Below are positions 8,523 to 17,457 of a DNA stretch of 64,000 nt, piece after piece. Source of the DNA: Solimonas flava DSM 18980 (lineage in GTDB: Bacteria; Pseudomonadota; Gammaproteobacteria; Nevskiales; Nevskiaceae). The notes under the pieces are model-generated. The model searched no databases and was not told where the DNA came from. It saw only the letters and a program-made list of their open reading frames with translations. A program made the translations under genes and the position numbers. The stretch spans positions 1-64,000 of the forward strand of contig NZ_AUFV01000015.1 in the NCBI RefSeq assembly GCF_000426685.1, given 5' to 3'. The number at the start of each line of letters is the position of its first letter. The first letter of the stretch is position 1.

Positions 8523-9389
8523 ATGACAAGATCTCACCCGGACGCTTATGCCGCGCGATTCGCGCGGGTGCTCGATTTCATCGACGCGCATCTCGACGAG
8601 CCCCTGAACTCGGACGTGCTGAGCGGCGTCGCGCACTTCTCGAAGTTCCACTTTCACCGCCAGTTCTGCAGCTACGTCGGCACGACGCCGACACGCTACG
8701 TGCAGCTCGCACGCCTGCGTCGCGCGTCGTATCGGCTGGCGTTCAATCCGCTCGAACGCATCACCGAAATCGCCGCGCAGGCCGGCTTCGAGCGGCCCGA
8801 ATCGTTCTCGCGGGCGTTCCGCGAGGTGTTCGGGCAATCACCGAGCGCGTTCCGCAAGGAGCCGGACTGGTCGTCCTGGAGCGCGCAATTCCACTGGATA
8901 TCCCGCAAGGAGATCGCAAACATGCAAGTGAAGATCAACGAAGTCCCGGCCGTGACCGTCGCCGTCCTCGAACATCGCGGCGATCCCGCCCTGCTCAACG
9001 GCTCGGTGCAACGCTTCATCGCCTGGCGCAAGGAATCGGGGCTGTCACCGGTCGGAAGCAGCCAGACCTACGGCGTCGCCTACGACGACCCGCAGACGAC
9101 GTCACCCGAGCGCTTCCGCTTCGACATCTGCGGTGAGGTGCAGGGCCCGGTGCCGGAGAACCGGCACGGCGTGATCACCAGGACCATTCCGGGCGGCCGC
9201 TGCGCCACCGTGCGCCATCGCGGCTCGCCGGATCACATCGCCGGCGCGGTGTATCACCTGTATCGCAACTGGCTGCCGCACAGCGGCGAGGAGCTGCGCG
9301 ATTTTCCGATCGTCTTCCACTACCTCAATCTGCGCGCCGATACGCCGGAGCACGAACTCCTGACCGACGTTCTGCTGCCGATCCGCTGA
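8523..9389 (+). CDS. AraC-type regulator with GyrI-like effector domain
   Basis: A 288-residue protein. Residues ~10-110 are an N-terminal pair of AraC helix-turn-helices (LSGVAHFSKFHFHRQF and ITEIAAQAGFERPESFSRAF, ending FGQSPSAFRK). Residues ~135-288 form a GyrI-like small-molecule-binding domain as in Rob and SoxS-related activators. It lies 108 bp after the DUF1302 gene on the same strand and ends in a shared terminator. It may sense hydrophobic effectors; targets unknown. Confidence 0.9.
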   Translation: MTRSHPDAYAARFARVLDFIDAHLDEPLNSDVLSGVAHFSKFHFHRQFCSYVGTTPTRYVQLARLRRASYRLAFNPLERITEIAAQAGFERPESFSRAFREVFGQSPSAFRKEPDWSSWSAQFHWISRKEIANMQVKINEVPAVTVAVLEHRGDPALLNGSVQRFIAWRKESGLSPVGSSQTYGVAYDDPQTTSPERFRFDICGEVQGPVPENRHGVITRTIPGGRCATVRHRGSPDHIAGAVYHLYRNWLPHSGEELRDFPIVFHYLNLRADTPEHELLTDVLLPIR

Positions 9390-9429
9390 AGCTCCCGGCA
9401 AGGCGCGAGGCCGGCCGTCGCGCAGCGCA

Positions 9430-9458
9430 GGGCGCCGTCGCTGGACGGCGCCCTTTTT
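9430..9458. terminator. Rho-independent terminator between convergent genes
   Basis: Stem GGGCGCCGTC (9430-9439) pairs with GACGGCGCCC (9444-9453) around a GCTG loop, followed by five T. It closes the AraC/GyrI gene; the opposite strand has no long T run, but the hairpin lies between two convergent genes. Confidence 0.85.
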
Positions 9459-9474
9459 GCGATACGGACGACGT

Positions 9475-10230
9475 TCAGATCGTCTGACCGCCGGACACCT
9501 CGATGCGCTGCGCGGTGATCCAGCGGTTGTCGGGCCCGAGCAGGCTGGCGACCATCGGGCCAATGTCGTCCGGCACGCCGACGCGGCCGAGCGCGATCAT
9601 GCCGGCGAACTGTTGATTGAGATCCGGTATGTCGCGCACGGCGCCGCCGAGAAAGTCCGTTTCGATCGCGCCGGGCGCCACCGTGTTGGCGGTGATGCCG
9701 CGGCTGCCGAGTTCCTTGGCCATGTAGAGCGTGAGGATCTCGACCGCACCCTTGGCCGCCGAGTACGCGGAAAAGCCGGCAACCGAGATGCGCGTCAGGC
9801 CCGACGAGAAGTTGATGATGCGGCCACCGTCGGCGATCAGCGGCAGCAGCGCCTGCGTCAGGAAGAACACGCCTTTGACGTGCGTGTCGAACAGCGAATC
9901 GAACTGCGCCTCGGTGGTGTCGGCGATGCTCGCCATCTCGCCGTGCCCGGCGTTGTTGACGAGGTGATCAAAGTTGTGGCGTTCCCAGTGCTGCGCCAGT
10001 GCCGTGCGCACGGCGGCAGCGAAGGCCGGGAAGGTCGAAACGTCGGCGACATCGAGCTGCAGCGCGACGGCCTTGCGGCCGAGCGCCTCGATCTGGGCGA
10101 CGACCTCACGCGCCTGGGCGGCGCCGTTGCGGTAGGTCAGGACTACGTCGCCGCCGCGGCGCGCGATGCTCAGGGCGGTGTTGCGGCCGAGGCCACGGTT
10201 GCCGCCGGTGATGAGGGAAATGGTGCTCAT
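9475..10230 (-). CDS. Short-chain dehydrogenase/reductase
   Basis: A 251-residue classical SDR: NAD(P)-binding TGGNRGLG near the N-terminus, NNAG, the catalytic Ser in FSSG and YSAAK, and PGAIETDF after it. An Arg after the first glycine motif region (TYRNG) hints at NADP(H). It is divergent from an AraC regulator across a 251-bp gap, a frequent regulator-target arrangement. Substrate unknown; nothing ties it directly to steroids. Confidence 0.9.
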   Translation of the reverse strand: MSTISLITGGNRGLGRNTALSIARRGGDVVLTYRNGAAQAREVVAQIEALGRKAVALQLDVADVSTFPAFAAAVRTALAQHWERHNFDHLVNNAGHGEMASIADTTEAQFDSLFDTHVKGVFFLTQALLPLIADGGRIINFSSGLTRISVAGFSAYSAAKGAVEILTLYMAKELGSRGITANTVAPGAIETDFLGGAVRDIPDLNQQFAGMIALGRVGVPDDIGPMVASLLGPDNRWITAQRIEVSGGQTI

Positions 10231-10481
10231 CGGAATGCTCCTTTGCTGGCTGGGTTACGGTGAGCCCACTATCGAGGCGCACGGCCGCGCCGGGTTGCGC
10301 GATCCTTCGGCCGTTCTTGCCTGTTCGTGCGGACACCCGCGCACAGCTGACGACCACAGCGAAGGCGCCCTTGGCGGCTTTTCTTGATCCACCGCGCCGT
10401 CTTGCCGGATCCTGCGAATTCATTTGAGCACCGCTGCGGCGGCGCCTAAGCTGGACGCCGGATCCACAACCGGGGCTCGCC
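10231..10481. promoter_or_regulatory. Divergent promoter region, SDR / AraC regulator
   Basis: 251 bp between two divergently transcribed genes. By position it must hold both promoters and probably the AraC operator. No -10/-35 pair is convincing by eye and I see no copy of the 18-bp palindrome found elsewhere in the window. Confidence 0.5.
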
Positions 10482-11375
10482 ATGACCCAGACCCTGCTCG
10501 AAGCCGCGCGGCGCTACGCCGAAGCGCATGTCGATGCGCTCGGCGTCGCGCGCACGCCGTTCCCCGGCCTCGTGATCCTGCGCGAAACGCAGCCGACGCC
10601 GCTGCAGTACGCGATCACGCGGCCGCTGGTGGCGCTGGTGCTGCAAGGCAAGAAGCGCGTGACGATGGGCAGCAACACCTTCGACTTCGGCGCCGGCGAA
10701 TCGCTGCTGATCACCAGCGAGGTGCCGACCGTCAGCCAGATCACGCAGGCCACGCTCGGCGCGCCGTACTACTCGCTGGTGCTCGAACTGGACCCGGCGC
10801 TGATCGAGAGCCTGGTCGTCGACATGGGCTCGGCGCCCTTCGCGCACGGCGCACCGGTGCGCGTCGATCCGACGGAGGCCGAAGTCGCGGACGCGGCGCT
10901 GCGTCTGCTGCGGCTGCTCGAGCGCCCGGCGGCCTTGCCCATCCTGCGCGAACCGCTGCTACGCGAACTGCACTACTGGCTGCTGTCCGGCCGCCACGGC
11001 GGTGCGATACGCGCCCTCGGCGTCACCGACAGCCACGCGCAGCGCATCGCCCGCGCCATCGCTCTGATTCGTGCCGAGCCGGCGCGGCCGCTGCCCGTCG
11101 AGCGGCTCGCCGCGGCGGCCGGCATGAGCCTGTCGACCTTTCATGCGCACTTCCGCGCGATCACCTCGCTGACACCGCTGCAATACCAGAAGCAGCTGCG
11201 CTTGATCGAGGCGCGGCGCTCGATGCTCGCCGACGGCACGCCGATTGCCGCCGCGGCCTACGCCGTGGGCTACGAGAGCGTGCCGCAGTTCACGCGCGAA
11301 TACGGCCGTATGTTCGGCATGTCGCCGGCCCGCGACATCAGGGAAGCAAGAGTCCGCTTGCGCACGGCAGCCTGA
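10482..11375 (+). CDS. AraC-family transcriptional regulator (AraC_N type)
   Basis: A 297-residue regulator. Residues ~20-175 match the AraC_N cupin-like domain (LVALVLQGKKRVTMG and ESLLITSEVPTVSQI). Residues ~190-285 are the two helix-turn-helices (LAAAAGMSLSTFHAHF; AAYAVGYESVPQFTREYGRMFG). It probably controls the divergent SDR gene. The 3' end abuts an IS5 relic. Confidence 0.9.
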   Translation: MTQTLLEAARRYAEAHVDALGVARTPFPGLVILRETQPTPLQYAITRPLVALVLQGKKRVTMGSNTFDFGAGESLLITSEVPTVSQITQATLGAPYYSLVLELDPALIESLVVDMGSAPFAHGAPVRVDPTEAEVADAALRLLRLLERPAALPILREPLLRELHYWLLSGRHGGAIRALGVTDSHAQRIARAIALIRAEPARPLPVERLAAAAGMSLSTFHAHFRAITSLTPLQYQKQLRLIEARRSMLADGTPIAAAAYAVGYESVPQFTREYGRMFGMSPARDIREARVRLRTAA

Positions 11376-11894
11376 ACGGCCAGCGGCGGCGCGTTTGCTT
11401 TCGTGCGTGCCAACGCCTTGGCGCGAACGCTGGCTTTCTCGTGTTCCTGCCGTTCGATGCGCTGCCGTTCTCGGCCTTGCGGTTTCTGAACCTCGCCACG
11501 CCGGCGGGCGATCTCCCAGCGCGGCGTCTTGCGCGGCACGCGCTTGTCGGCGCTGGTGTAGCCGGCATCGGCGAATGCGGCAGTTTTGTGACTGCGGGCC
11601 GTCGCGAATGCACCGTTGCGGGGCGTCTCGCAGCCATTTCGACGTCGTTCGATACGGTCGCGAAGATCGCGGAGCCGCGTTGCGCCGTTCTCATTGAGCC
11701 AGATCAACGCGGGCGCCGATCGCGCTGCAGCATGCTGTAGCCTCAATTTTCTCCCCATGTGTCATGTCGCTCCAGGTCCCGACGCCGCCCCAACGGATTC
11801 GTCTCGGTCGCCCAGCGCGGCCGCGGTCCGGGGAATTCCGTTTCGTCACCGTCGTCAGCCGGCGCGCTTCGCGAGCCCGGCGGGCACAGCGCTG
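11376..11894. other. Region between AraC gene and pyruvate-kinase-like gene
   Basis: 519 bp holding an IS5 transposase relic (11417-11578) and, beyond it, about 300 bp without a recognisable gene. The end nearest 11895 presumably holds the promoter of the next gene; no strong hexamers are evident. Confidence 0.5.
11417..11578 (-). pseudogene. IS5-family transposase relic
   Basis: Minus-strand translation gives ADAGYTSADKRVPRKTPRW followed by an RQRIERQEHEKASVRAK segment. It aligns with the middle of the intact transposase at 2590-3714 (ADAGYTGAAQRVPRKTLRW ... RQRIEQQEHDKASIRAK) with a two-residue gap. Both ends of the gene, the first catalytic Asp and the Glu region are missing, so this is an old fragment from a related element, not a copy of the intact one. 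Confidence 0.8.
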
Positions 11895-13844
11895 ATGGCC
11901 ACGCCCCGCAAACCGCGCCGTCGCCACGACCGCATCGACGCCTTGCGGGCGTTGAGCGACGAGCTGTCGTCGCTGCGCGAGCAGATGCTGGCCGCGGAGA
12001 CCGAGCTGCAAGCCCGTCTCGACGAACTCGATCCCGGCTTTCGCGAGAGCGCACGCAATCTGGTCCATTACCTGGCGCTGCGCCGCCAGGACATCCGGCC
12101 GCTGCAGCAGCGCCTGGCCTCGCTCGGGCTGTCCTCGCTCGGACGCGCGGAATCGCATGTACTCGGGTCGCTGCAGACGGTGCTCGGCGTGCTGCACGAC
12201 CTGACCGGCGCGCGCGTGCGCCCGTCCGATCGGCGGCCGGCCATCGACCGCGCGCAGGGCCAGCAGCTGCTGGCCGATCACACGCAGGCGCTGATGGGCC
12301 CGGCGCCGGCCCAGCGCGACGTGCGCATCATGGTGACGATGCCGAGCGAAGCCGCCGACGACTACGGCCTCGTGCATCGCCTGTTGCGGCAGGGCATGGA
12401 CTGCATGCGCATCAACTGCGCGCACGACGATGCCGAGCACTGGGCGCGCATGATCGCGAACCTGCGCCGCGCCGAGCATGCGCTGCATCGCCGCTGCAAG
12501 GTGCTGATGGATCTCGGCGGCCCGAAGCTGCGCACCGGGCCGCTGACGGCCGGCCCCAGCGTGGTCAAGGTGCGCCCGCGCCGCGATCCGCTCGGCAACG
12601 TGCTGGCGCCGGCGCGCATCTGGCTCTGCTCCGAGACGCATCCGAAGCCGCCACCGGCGGACGCCGACGCGCAGCTGCCGTTGCCCGCCGCCTGGCTGCG
12701 GACGATGGCGGTCGGCGACCGTCTGCGCCTGCGCGACGCCCGCGACGCGCGCCGCAATCTCGTCGTGGTCGAAACCACCGCCGACGGCTGCTGGGCGGAA
12801 GCCGGCCGGACCTGCTACTTCGTGCCGGGGCTCGAACTGGTGCGCAACCGCGACCGCCGTGACAGCGCCATGATCGGCCCGCTGCCGGCGCGCGAGGAGC
12901 CGCTGCTGCTGCATCAGGGCGATCTGCTGCTGCTGACGCGCAAGCTGCTGCCGGGCCGCGCCGCCAGCTACGACAGCGGCGGCGCGGTGCTGACGCCGGC
13001 GCACATCGCCTGCGTGCCGCCGGAAGCGTTTCAGGACGTCCGCACCGGCGAGTCGATCTGGTTCGACGACGGCCGCATCGGCGGCGAGGTCGAGCATGTC
13101 GACACCGACGGCATCAGCGTGCGCATCACGCATGCGCGGCCGCGCGGCGAGAAGCTGCGCAGCGAGAAGGGCATCAACCTGCCGGACAGCCATCTGCAGC
13201 TGCCGGCGATGACGCCGAAGGACATCGAGGATCTGCGTTTCATCGCCGCACACGCCGACATCGTCGCGCTGTCGTTCGCCAACGGCGCCGAGGACGTCCA
13301 GCAGCTGCACGCGCAGATCACCGCCTGCGGCGCCGGCCGACCGGCGATCGTGCTCAAGATCGAAACCCGGCGCGGCTTCGAGCACCTGCCGGAAATGCTG
13401 CTCGCGGCGATGAAGGCGCCGCGCTGCGGCGTTATGATCGCGCGCGGCGATCTTGCCGTCGAATGCGGGTTTGAACGTCTGGCCGAAGTGCAGGAGGAAA
13501 TCCTGTGGATCTGCGAATCGGCGCACGTTCCGGTGATCTGGGCCACCCAGGTTCTCGAAACGCTGGCCCAGGAAGGCGTTCCGTCCCGGGCTGAAATCAC
13601 CGATGCCGCAATGGCCGACCGCGCCGAATGCGTCATGCTCAACAAAGGTGCCCATATCGTCGAGGCGGTTCGCGTGCTCGACGACATCCTGCGCAGGATG
13701 CAGGCGCACCAGTCGAAGAAGAGCCCCACCCTGCGCGCGCTGCATCTCGCCCAAGCCTTCACCGCTCCTCCGGCCGAACCGTCCTGCCCGGCGCCCGCCG
13801 CGGCACAGCGCCGGCGGCCGAAGAGCGTTACTCAGGAGTCATAG
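11895..13844 (+). CDS. Pyruvate kinase-like protein with N-terminal extension
   Basis: A 649-residue protein. Residues ~1-125 are a charged helical extension. The pyruvate kinase barrel follows: GMDCMRINCAHD, VLMDLGGPKLRTG, GINLPDSHLQLPAMTPKD, VLKIETRRGFEHL (with the catalytic Lys and Glu), MIARGDLAVE (Asp) and IWATQVLETL. The usual SGETA near the end is replaced by NKGAHI, and the allosteric C-terminal domain is absent. The family makes ATP and pyruvate from phosphoenolpyruvate; the changed loop and missing domain suggest altered control or another phosphoenolpyruvate-like substrate. Start ATG at 11895 chosen by domain length; its ribosome site is weak. Confidence 0.8.
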   Translation: MATPRKPRRRHDRIDALRALSDELSSLREQMLAAETELQARLDELDPGFRESARNLVHYLALRRQDIRPLQQRLASLGLSSLGRAESHVLGSLQTVLGVLHDLTGARVRPSDRRPAIDRAQGQQLLADHTQALMGPAPAQRDVRIMVTMPSEAADDYGLVHRLLRQGMDCMRINCAHDDAEHWARMIANLRRAEHALHRRCKVLMDLGGPKLRTGPLTAGPSVVKVRPRRDPLGNVLAPARIWLCSETHPKPPPADADAQLPLPAAWLRTMAVGDRLRLRDARDARRNLVVVETTADGCWAEAGRTCYFVPGLELVRNRDRRDSAMIGPLPAREEPLLLHQGDLLLLTRKLLPGRAASYDSGGAVLTPAHIACVPPEAFQDVRTGESIWFDDGRIGGEVEHVDTDGISVRITHARPRGEKLRSEKGINLPDSHLQLPAMTPKDIEDLRFIAAHADIVALSFANGAEDVQQLHAQITACGAGRPAIVLKIETRRGFEHLPEMLLAAMKAPRCGVMIARGDLAVECGFERLAEVQEEILWICESAHVPVIWATQVLETLAQEGVPSRAEITDAAMADRAECVMLNKGAHIVEAVRVLDDILRRMQAHQSKKSPTLRALHLAQAFTAPPAEPSCPAPAAAQRRRPKSVTQES

Positions 13845-13846
13845 CC

Positions 13847-14149
13847 ATGTCCGCTTCCGTCCGTTTCTCCCATGCCCCGGCGCTCGACGCCGAACAGCAC
13901 TTCGTGGTCTTTTCCGCGTTCTCGCACGGCCGCATGATCCCCTGTGCGATCAGCGCCCGCGCGCTGATGGAACGCTTCGGCGCCGACGAGCCGCATCTGC
14001 TCGACGCCTTCGAACGTCATCGCAACGCCATCGAGAGGATCGCCGAAGCGCTGATCGAGGACCATCGCGAATCCGATGACGGCGCCATCGTCGTCTATGC
14101 GCGCGACGTCGCCGCGCCGCACGCGGCGGCACAGGGCGCCGCGGCCTGA
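13847..14149 (+). CDS. DUF1488 family protein
   Basis: A 100-residue protein beginning two bases after the previous stop, with AGGAG upstream, so it is translationally linked to the pyruvate-kinase-like gene. The sequence FSAFSHGRMIPCAISARALMERFGAD followed by a helical LLDAFERHRNAIERIAEALIE and a short beta strand (AIVVYARDV) fits DUF1488 proteins, which are small, cytoplasmic and of unknown role. Confidence 0.7.
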   Translation: MSASVRFSHAPALDAEQHFVVFSAFSHGRMIPCAISARALMERFGADEPHLLDAFERHRNAIERIAEALIEDHRESDDGAIVVYARDVAAPHAAAQGAAA

Positions 14150-14195
14150 GCACGGCCGGACACGCGGCGCCGCGGCGCTGCGACGGCCCGGGCGC

Positions 14196-14228
14196 AAAAA
14201 AAGGAGCGGCGCCCCCCGGCACCGCTCC
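14196..14228 (-). terminator. Rho-independent terminator of the aldehyde dehydrogenase gene
   Basis: On the minus strand GGAGCGG (14228-14222) pairs with CCGCTCC (14209-14203) around a GC-rich loop and is followed by seven T (14202-14196). It lies 28 bp past the aldehyde dehydrogenase stop. Confidence 0.8.
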
Positions 14229-14255
14229 CGCTCCCCCTCCCCCCGTGTTGCGGGT

Positions 14256-15755
14256 CTAGCGTTTGAAGACGCCGACCACGCGCACGACTTTGTCGATCAG
14301 CTTGACCATGCCCGCCGGCACCGGCTTGCCTTCGAGCAGCTGCGTCAGCTGCTTCTTGTACTTGTCGGTCAGCGGCGGAAACATCGTGCGCGGATCGACG
14401 ACCGGCGCGCCTTCCTCGAACACGGTGCGCGCGTTCGAGCATTCGGCGAAGGTGTTGAAGCCGACCAGGCGGCCGATGCCGCTGTGGTTGACGCCGCCGA
14501 ACGGCAGGTACGGATTGGTGCCGGACTGCACGACGTTGTGGTTCAGCACCAAGCTGCCGGACGTCGTGTTCTTCAGGAAGTATTCCCAGGCACCGCGATC
14601 CCTGGCGAACACGTAGGACGCCAGCGGCTTGTCGTGCGCGCGGATGTAGGCGACGACGTCCTCGCGCCGCTGCCACGGCATGACGACGATCACCGGCCCG
14701 AAGATTTCCTCCTGCATGATCTTCATGTCCGGCGTCGCGCCGGTGATGACGGTCGGTGCGATGTAGCGATCCTCGGCGCGGAATTCGCCGCCCATCACAA
14801 TCTTCGCGCCCTTGGCGCGCGCGTCGTCGACCAGGGCCTTGATGCGCTCGAAATGACGGGCGTTGATGACGCGCGGGTACTCCGGGTTCTTGTCGAAGCC
14901 CTCGCCGCGCGGGTTGTACATCGCGGTGATTTCCTTGACCAGCGCATCGACGTAGCGCTGGAACACCGACTCGTGCGCGAACACGTAGTCCGGCGCGATG
15001 CAGGCCTGACCGGCATTGCACATGCGGCCCCAGGCCGTCTTCAGCGCGGCGTCCTCGACGTCGGCGCTGGCATCGACGATCGACGGGTTCTTGCCGCCCA
15101 TTTCCAGCGTCACCGACGCGAAGTGCTCGGCGGCGGCGCGCATGATGATGCGGCCGACGGTGTTGTTGCCGATGTAGAAGATGTGGTTGAACGGGCAGGC
15201 GAGCAGGCCCTGCGCCGCCTCGACGCCGCCTTCGACGATCGCCACCTCGCCGTCCGGAAACGCCTCGCGCACGATCTCGGCCATCACCTTCGACGAGTAC
15301 GGCGCCAGCTCGGACGGCTTGATGATGACGGCGTTGCCGGCGGCCAGCGCGCCGAGCAGCGGCAGAAAGCCGATCACGTACGGCGCGTTCCAGCTCGGCA
15401 GCACCAGCACCATGCCCTTGGCTTCATAGTGCAGATAGCACTTCTTGCCGAGCGTCATCAGCGACGGCGGCGCCTCCTTGTCGCTCATCCAGTCGGCGAG
15501 GTGCTTCTCGATGTGGTCGGCCTCGAACTTGAGCATCACCAGCTCGCCGTCGACGTCCGGCGGCGTCAGGCCGCGCTCCTTCTTGACCGCTTCGTAGATG
15601 CGCGGCCGCGCGGCCAGCGTCGCCTTCATCAGCCGCCGGATGCGCGCGATGCGCTGCTCGGCCGTGCTCTGGGCGAGCTGCGGCACGTGCGCAGCAACCC
15701 GGTCGAAAGTCGCGCGGATGTCGTTGGCGACGGGCAGATTGATGACGGTGCTCAT
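14256..15755 (-). CDS. Aldehyde dehydrogenase (coniferyl-type, class 3-like)
   Basis: A 499-residue NAD(P)-dependent aldehyde dehydrogenase. The cofactor motif is at IKPSEL (~145-150), the general base Glu at ~218 in LEMGGKNP, and the catalytic Cys at ~252 in NAGQACIAPDY. The C-terminal PFGGVNHSGIG motif is present. The sequence style (short linker, long C-terminal tail with a basic helix) resembles coniferyl aldehyde or fatty aldehyde dehydrogenases. It follows the DUF1329 gene by 40 bp on the same strand, so both are likely one operon. It would oxidise an aldehyde to an acid; the substrate is unknown. Confidence 0.9.
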   Translation of the reverse strand: MSTVINLPVANDIRATFDRVAAHVPQLAQSTAEQRIARIRRLMKATLAARPRIYEAVKKERGLTPPDVDGELVMLKFEADHIEKHLADWMSDKEAPPSLMTLGKKCYLHYEAKGMVLVLPSWNAPYVIGFLPLLGALAAGNAVIIKPSELAPYSSKVMAEIVREAFPDGEVAIVEGGVEAAQGLLACPFNHIFYIGNNTVGRIIMRAAAEHFASVTLEMGGKNPSIVDASADVEDAALKTAWGRMCNAGQACIAPDYVFAHESVFQRYVDALVKEITAMYNPRGEGFDKNPEYPRVINARHFERIKALVDDARAKGAKIVMGGEFRAEDRYIAPTVITGATPDMKIMQEEIFGPVIVVMPWQRREDVVAYIRAHDKPLASYVFARDRGAWEYFLKNTTSGSLVLNHNVVQSGTNPYLPFGGVNHSGIGRLVGFNTFAECSNARTVFEEGAPVVDPRTMFPPLTDKYKKQLTQLLEGKPVPAGMVKLIDKVVRVVGVFKR

Positions 15756-15795
15756 GGTGCGGTTCCGGATCGTGTGGCGGGATGAATGAACGGAT

Positions 15796-17163
15796 TCAGT
15801 GCCCGGCCCGGGCCGCCGCTTCCGGCGTGAACTGGGTCGGGGACATCGGCTGGTTGATGCGCCACCACTGCTTGCTCTCGTTGACCAGATAGCCGGCTTC
15901 GTAAGTGCCGGCCGACAGGTCGTGATAGATCGAGACGCCGCGGTGCCAGGCACCGCCTTCCTGCGAGTAGTGGTAGGTGATGACCGGCACGCGCCAGAGC
16001 TGGCCGCGCGCGTCGTAGTTGTCGGCCGTCGCCACGAGCCAGCTGTCCTCGTCGGCGTACAGCACGCGCTTGCTGTAGATGTGGCGCACGCCGTCCTTGA
16101 GCGTGCCTTCGACGACCCAGACGCGGTGCAGCTCGTAGCGCAGGTAGTCCGGATTGACGGTGTCGGGCTTGATCAGCTCCGCGTACTTGAGCGCCGGATC
16201 GTTGATCCGGAAGTTGGCGTACGGGATGTAGATTTCCTTCTTGCCGACGAGCTTCCAGTTGTAGCGCTCGGGCGAGCCGTTGAAGCCGTAATCGTCGTCG
16301 ACGGTGCGGAAACCCGCCGGCGGCACCGGATAGTCGAAGCCGACCTCGGGCGCCTGACGCACGCGCCGCGTGCCCGGCAGGTATTGCCAGGACTGCGTCG
16401 CGGCATTGGTGTAGTTGTTCGGCTGAAAGCCGACGGCGACGAAGCCGCGGTCGCGTTCCGGCAGCAGGTAGCCGGTGTAGAAATGCGCGGTGACGCGTTC
16501 CGCGTAGCTGCGCTCCTGCTTCGGATCGTTGTTCATCACCAGCACCATGAACTTCTGGCGCCCCCAGGCGACGCTGCCGCCGGCGTAGACGTCGGCGATG
16601 TCGCAGATCGCCTGCTCGGTGTAGACGCGGCCGGCGTTGCTGATGTTCCAGATCGCCTCGAGGCCGCTCTTGGCGATCGGGAACGGGATCGCGCCGGCGG
16701 TGCCCTTGAGGCCCTTGCCGTCGTCGACCACCTCGGCGCTGGTCGCGTTCTTCCGGGTGCGGCGGCAGGTTTCGTCCGAGTCCGCGAAATCGCGATGGCT
16801 CGGATAGACGTTCATGCGGTACGCGTCCGGGTACTTCTTGAACAGCGCCTTCTGGCCCTCGGTCAGCCGCTCCGCGTACTGCGCCATGTTGGCGGCGGTG
16901 ATCGTGAACAGCGGCTTTTCGCCGGCGTACGGCCCGGGCTCGTAGCCGGACGGGTTCTTCACGCCGGGCCAGGTGCCCTTGAACTTGCCGGTGTATTCGG
17001 CGACGCCGGACGCCGTGCCGGCCCGCTCGGCGCCGATGCAGCTGAGCTTCGGCCCGTCGAGCTGGGCCGCCTCCTCGGCGCCGACCTTGGCGCTGGCGGT
17101 GCCGGCGAGCGTGAACAGGCCGGCGGCCAGCCACCCGTATGCGATTGCGCGCTTCGAATCCAT
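15796..17163 (-). CDS. DUF1329 family exported protein
   Basis: A 455-residue protein with a clean signal peptide (GWLAAGLFTLAGTASA) and the DUF1329 signature segments: DAYRMNVYPSHRDFADSDET, YELHRVWVVEGTLKDGVRH and EDSWLVATADNYDARGQLWR. DUF1329 proteins are periplasmic or outer-membrane associated, LolB-like in fold by prediction, and co-occur with DUF1302 proteins. GAGGAGG ribosome site before the ATG at 17163. It is divergent from a LuxR regulator and precedes an aldehyde dehydrogenase. Confidence 0.85.
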   Translation of the reverse strand: MDSKRAIAYGWLAAGLFTLAGTASAKVGAEEAAQLDGPKLSCIGAERAGTASGVAEYTGKFKGTWPGVKNPSGYEPGPYAGEKPLFTITAANMAQYAERLTEGQKALFKKYPDAYRMNVYPSHRDFADSDETCRRTRKNATSAEVVDDGKGLKGTAGAIPFPIAKSGLEAIWNISNAGRVYTEQAICDIADVYAGGSVAWGRQKFMVLVMNNDPKQERSYAERVTAHFYTGYLLPERDRGFVAVGFQPNNYTNAATQSWQYLPGTRRVRQAPEVGFDYPVPPAGFRTVDDDYGFNGSPERYNWKLVGKKEIYIPYANFRINDPALKYAELIKPDTVNPDYLRYELHRVWVVEGTLKDGVRHIYSKRVLYADEDSWLVATADNYDARGQLWRVPVITYHYSQEGGAWHRGVSIYHDLSAGTYEAGYLVNESKQWWRINQPMSPTQFTPEAAARAGH

Positions 17164-17457
17164 CACGTCCTCCTCGCTGGATGGACGCACGCCGGCCTGA
17201 CCGTCCGCCGGCGCGCTGTCCGGGATTCTCTGACAAGGCGAAGCGTCAGACTCGCGCCGCTCGGCCGAGACTTGCGCTGTCGCCGCCGCCGGATGCAGAT
17301 TACAATTCAATCGCAATGTTTTTTCGCGATCGCCTGCTTCGGTCGGTGACCGATAGTCGGCAGTCAGCAGCGGCGGGCGCATCCTCCAAATCAGTGAGGT
17401 TTTGCGCGCGACCGTGAAGAGGCCGGTCCACGGCCCCATTCGAGGAGGAGGGAAACG
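17164..17457. promoter_or_regulatory. Divergent promoter region, DUF1329 / LuxR regulator
   Basis: 294 bp with a locally AT-rich core around 17300-17330 (ATTACAATTCAATCGCAATG then a T run) that stands out in this GC-rich DNA and is the best candidate for the promoter. I see no 18-bp palindrome of the family described at 34530. Confidence 0.5.
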
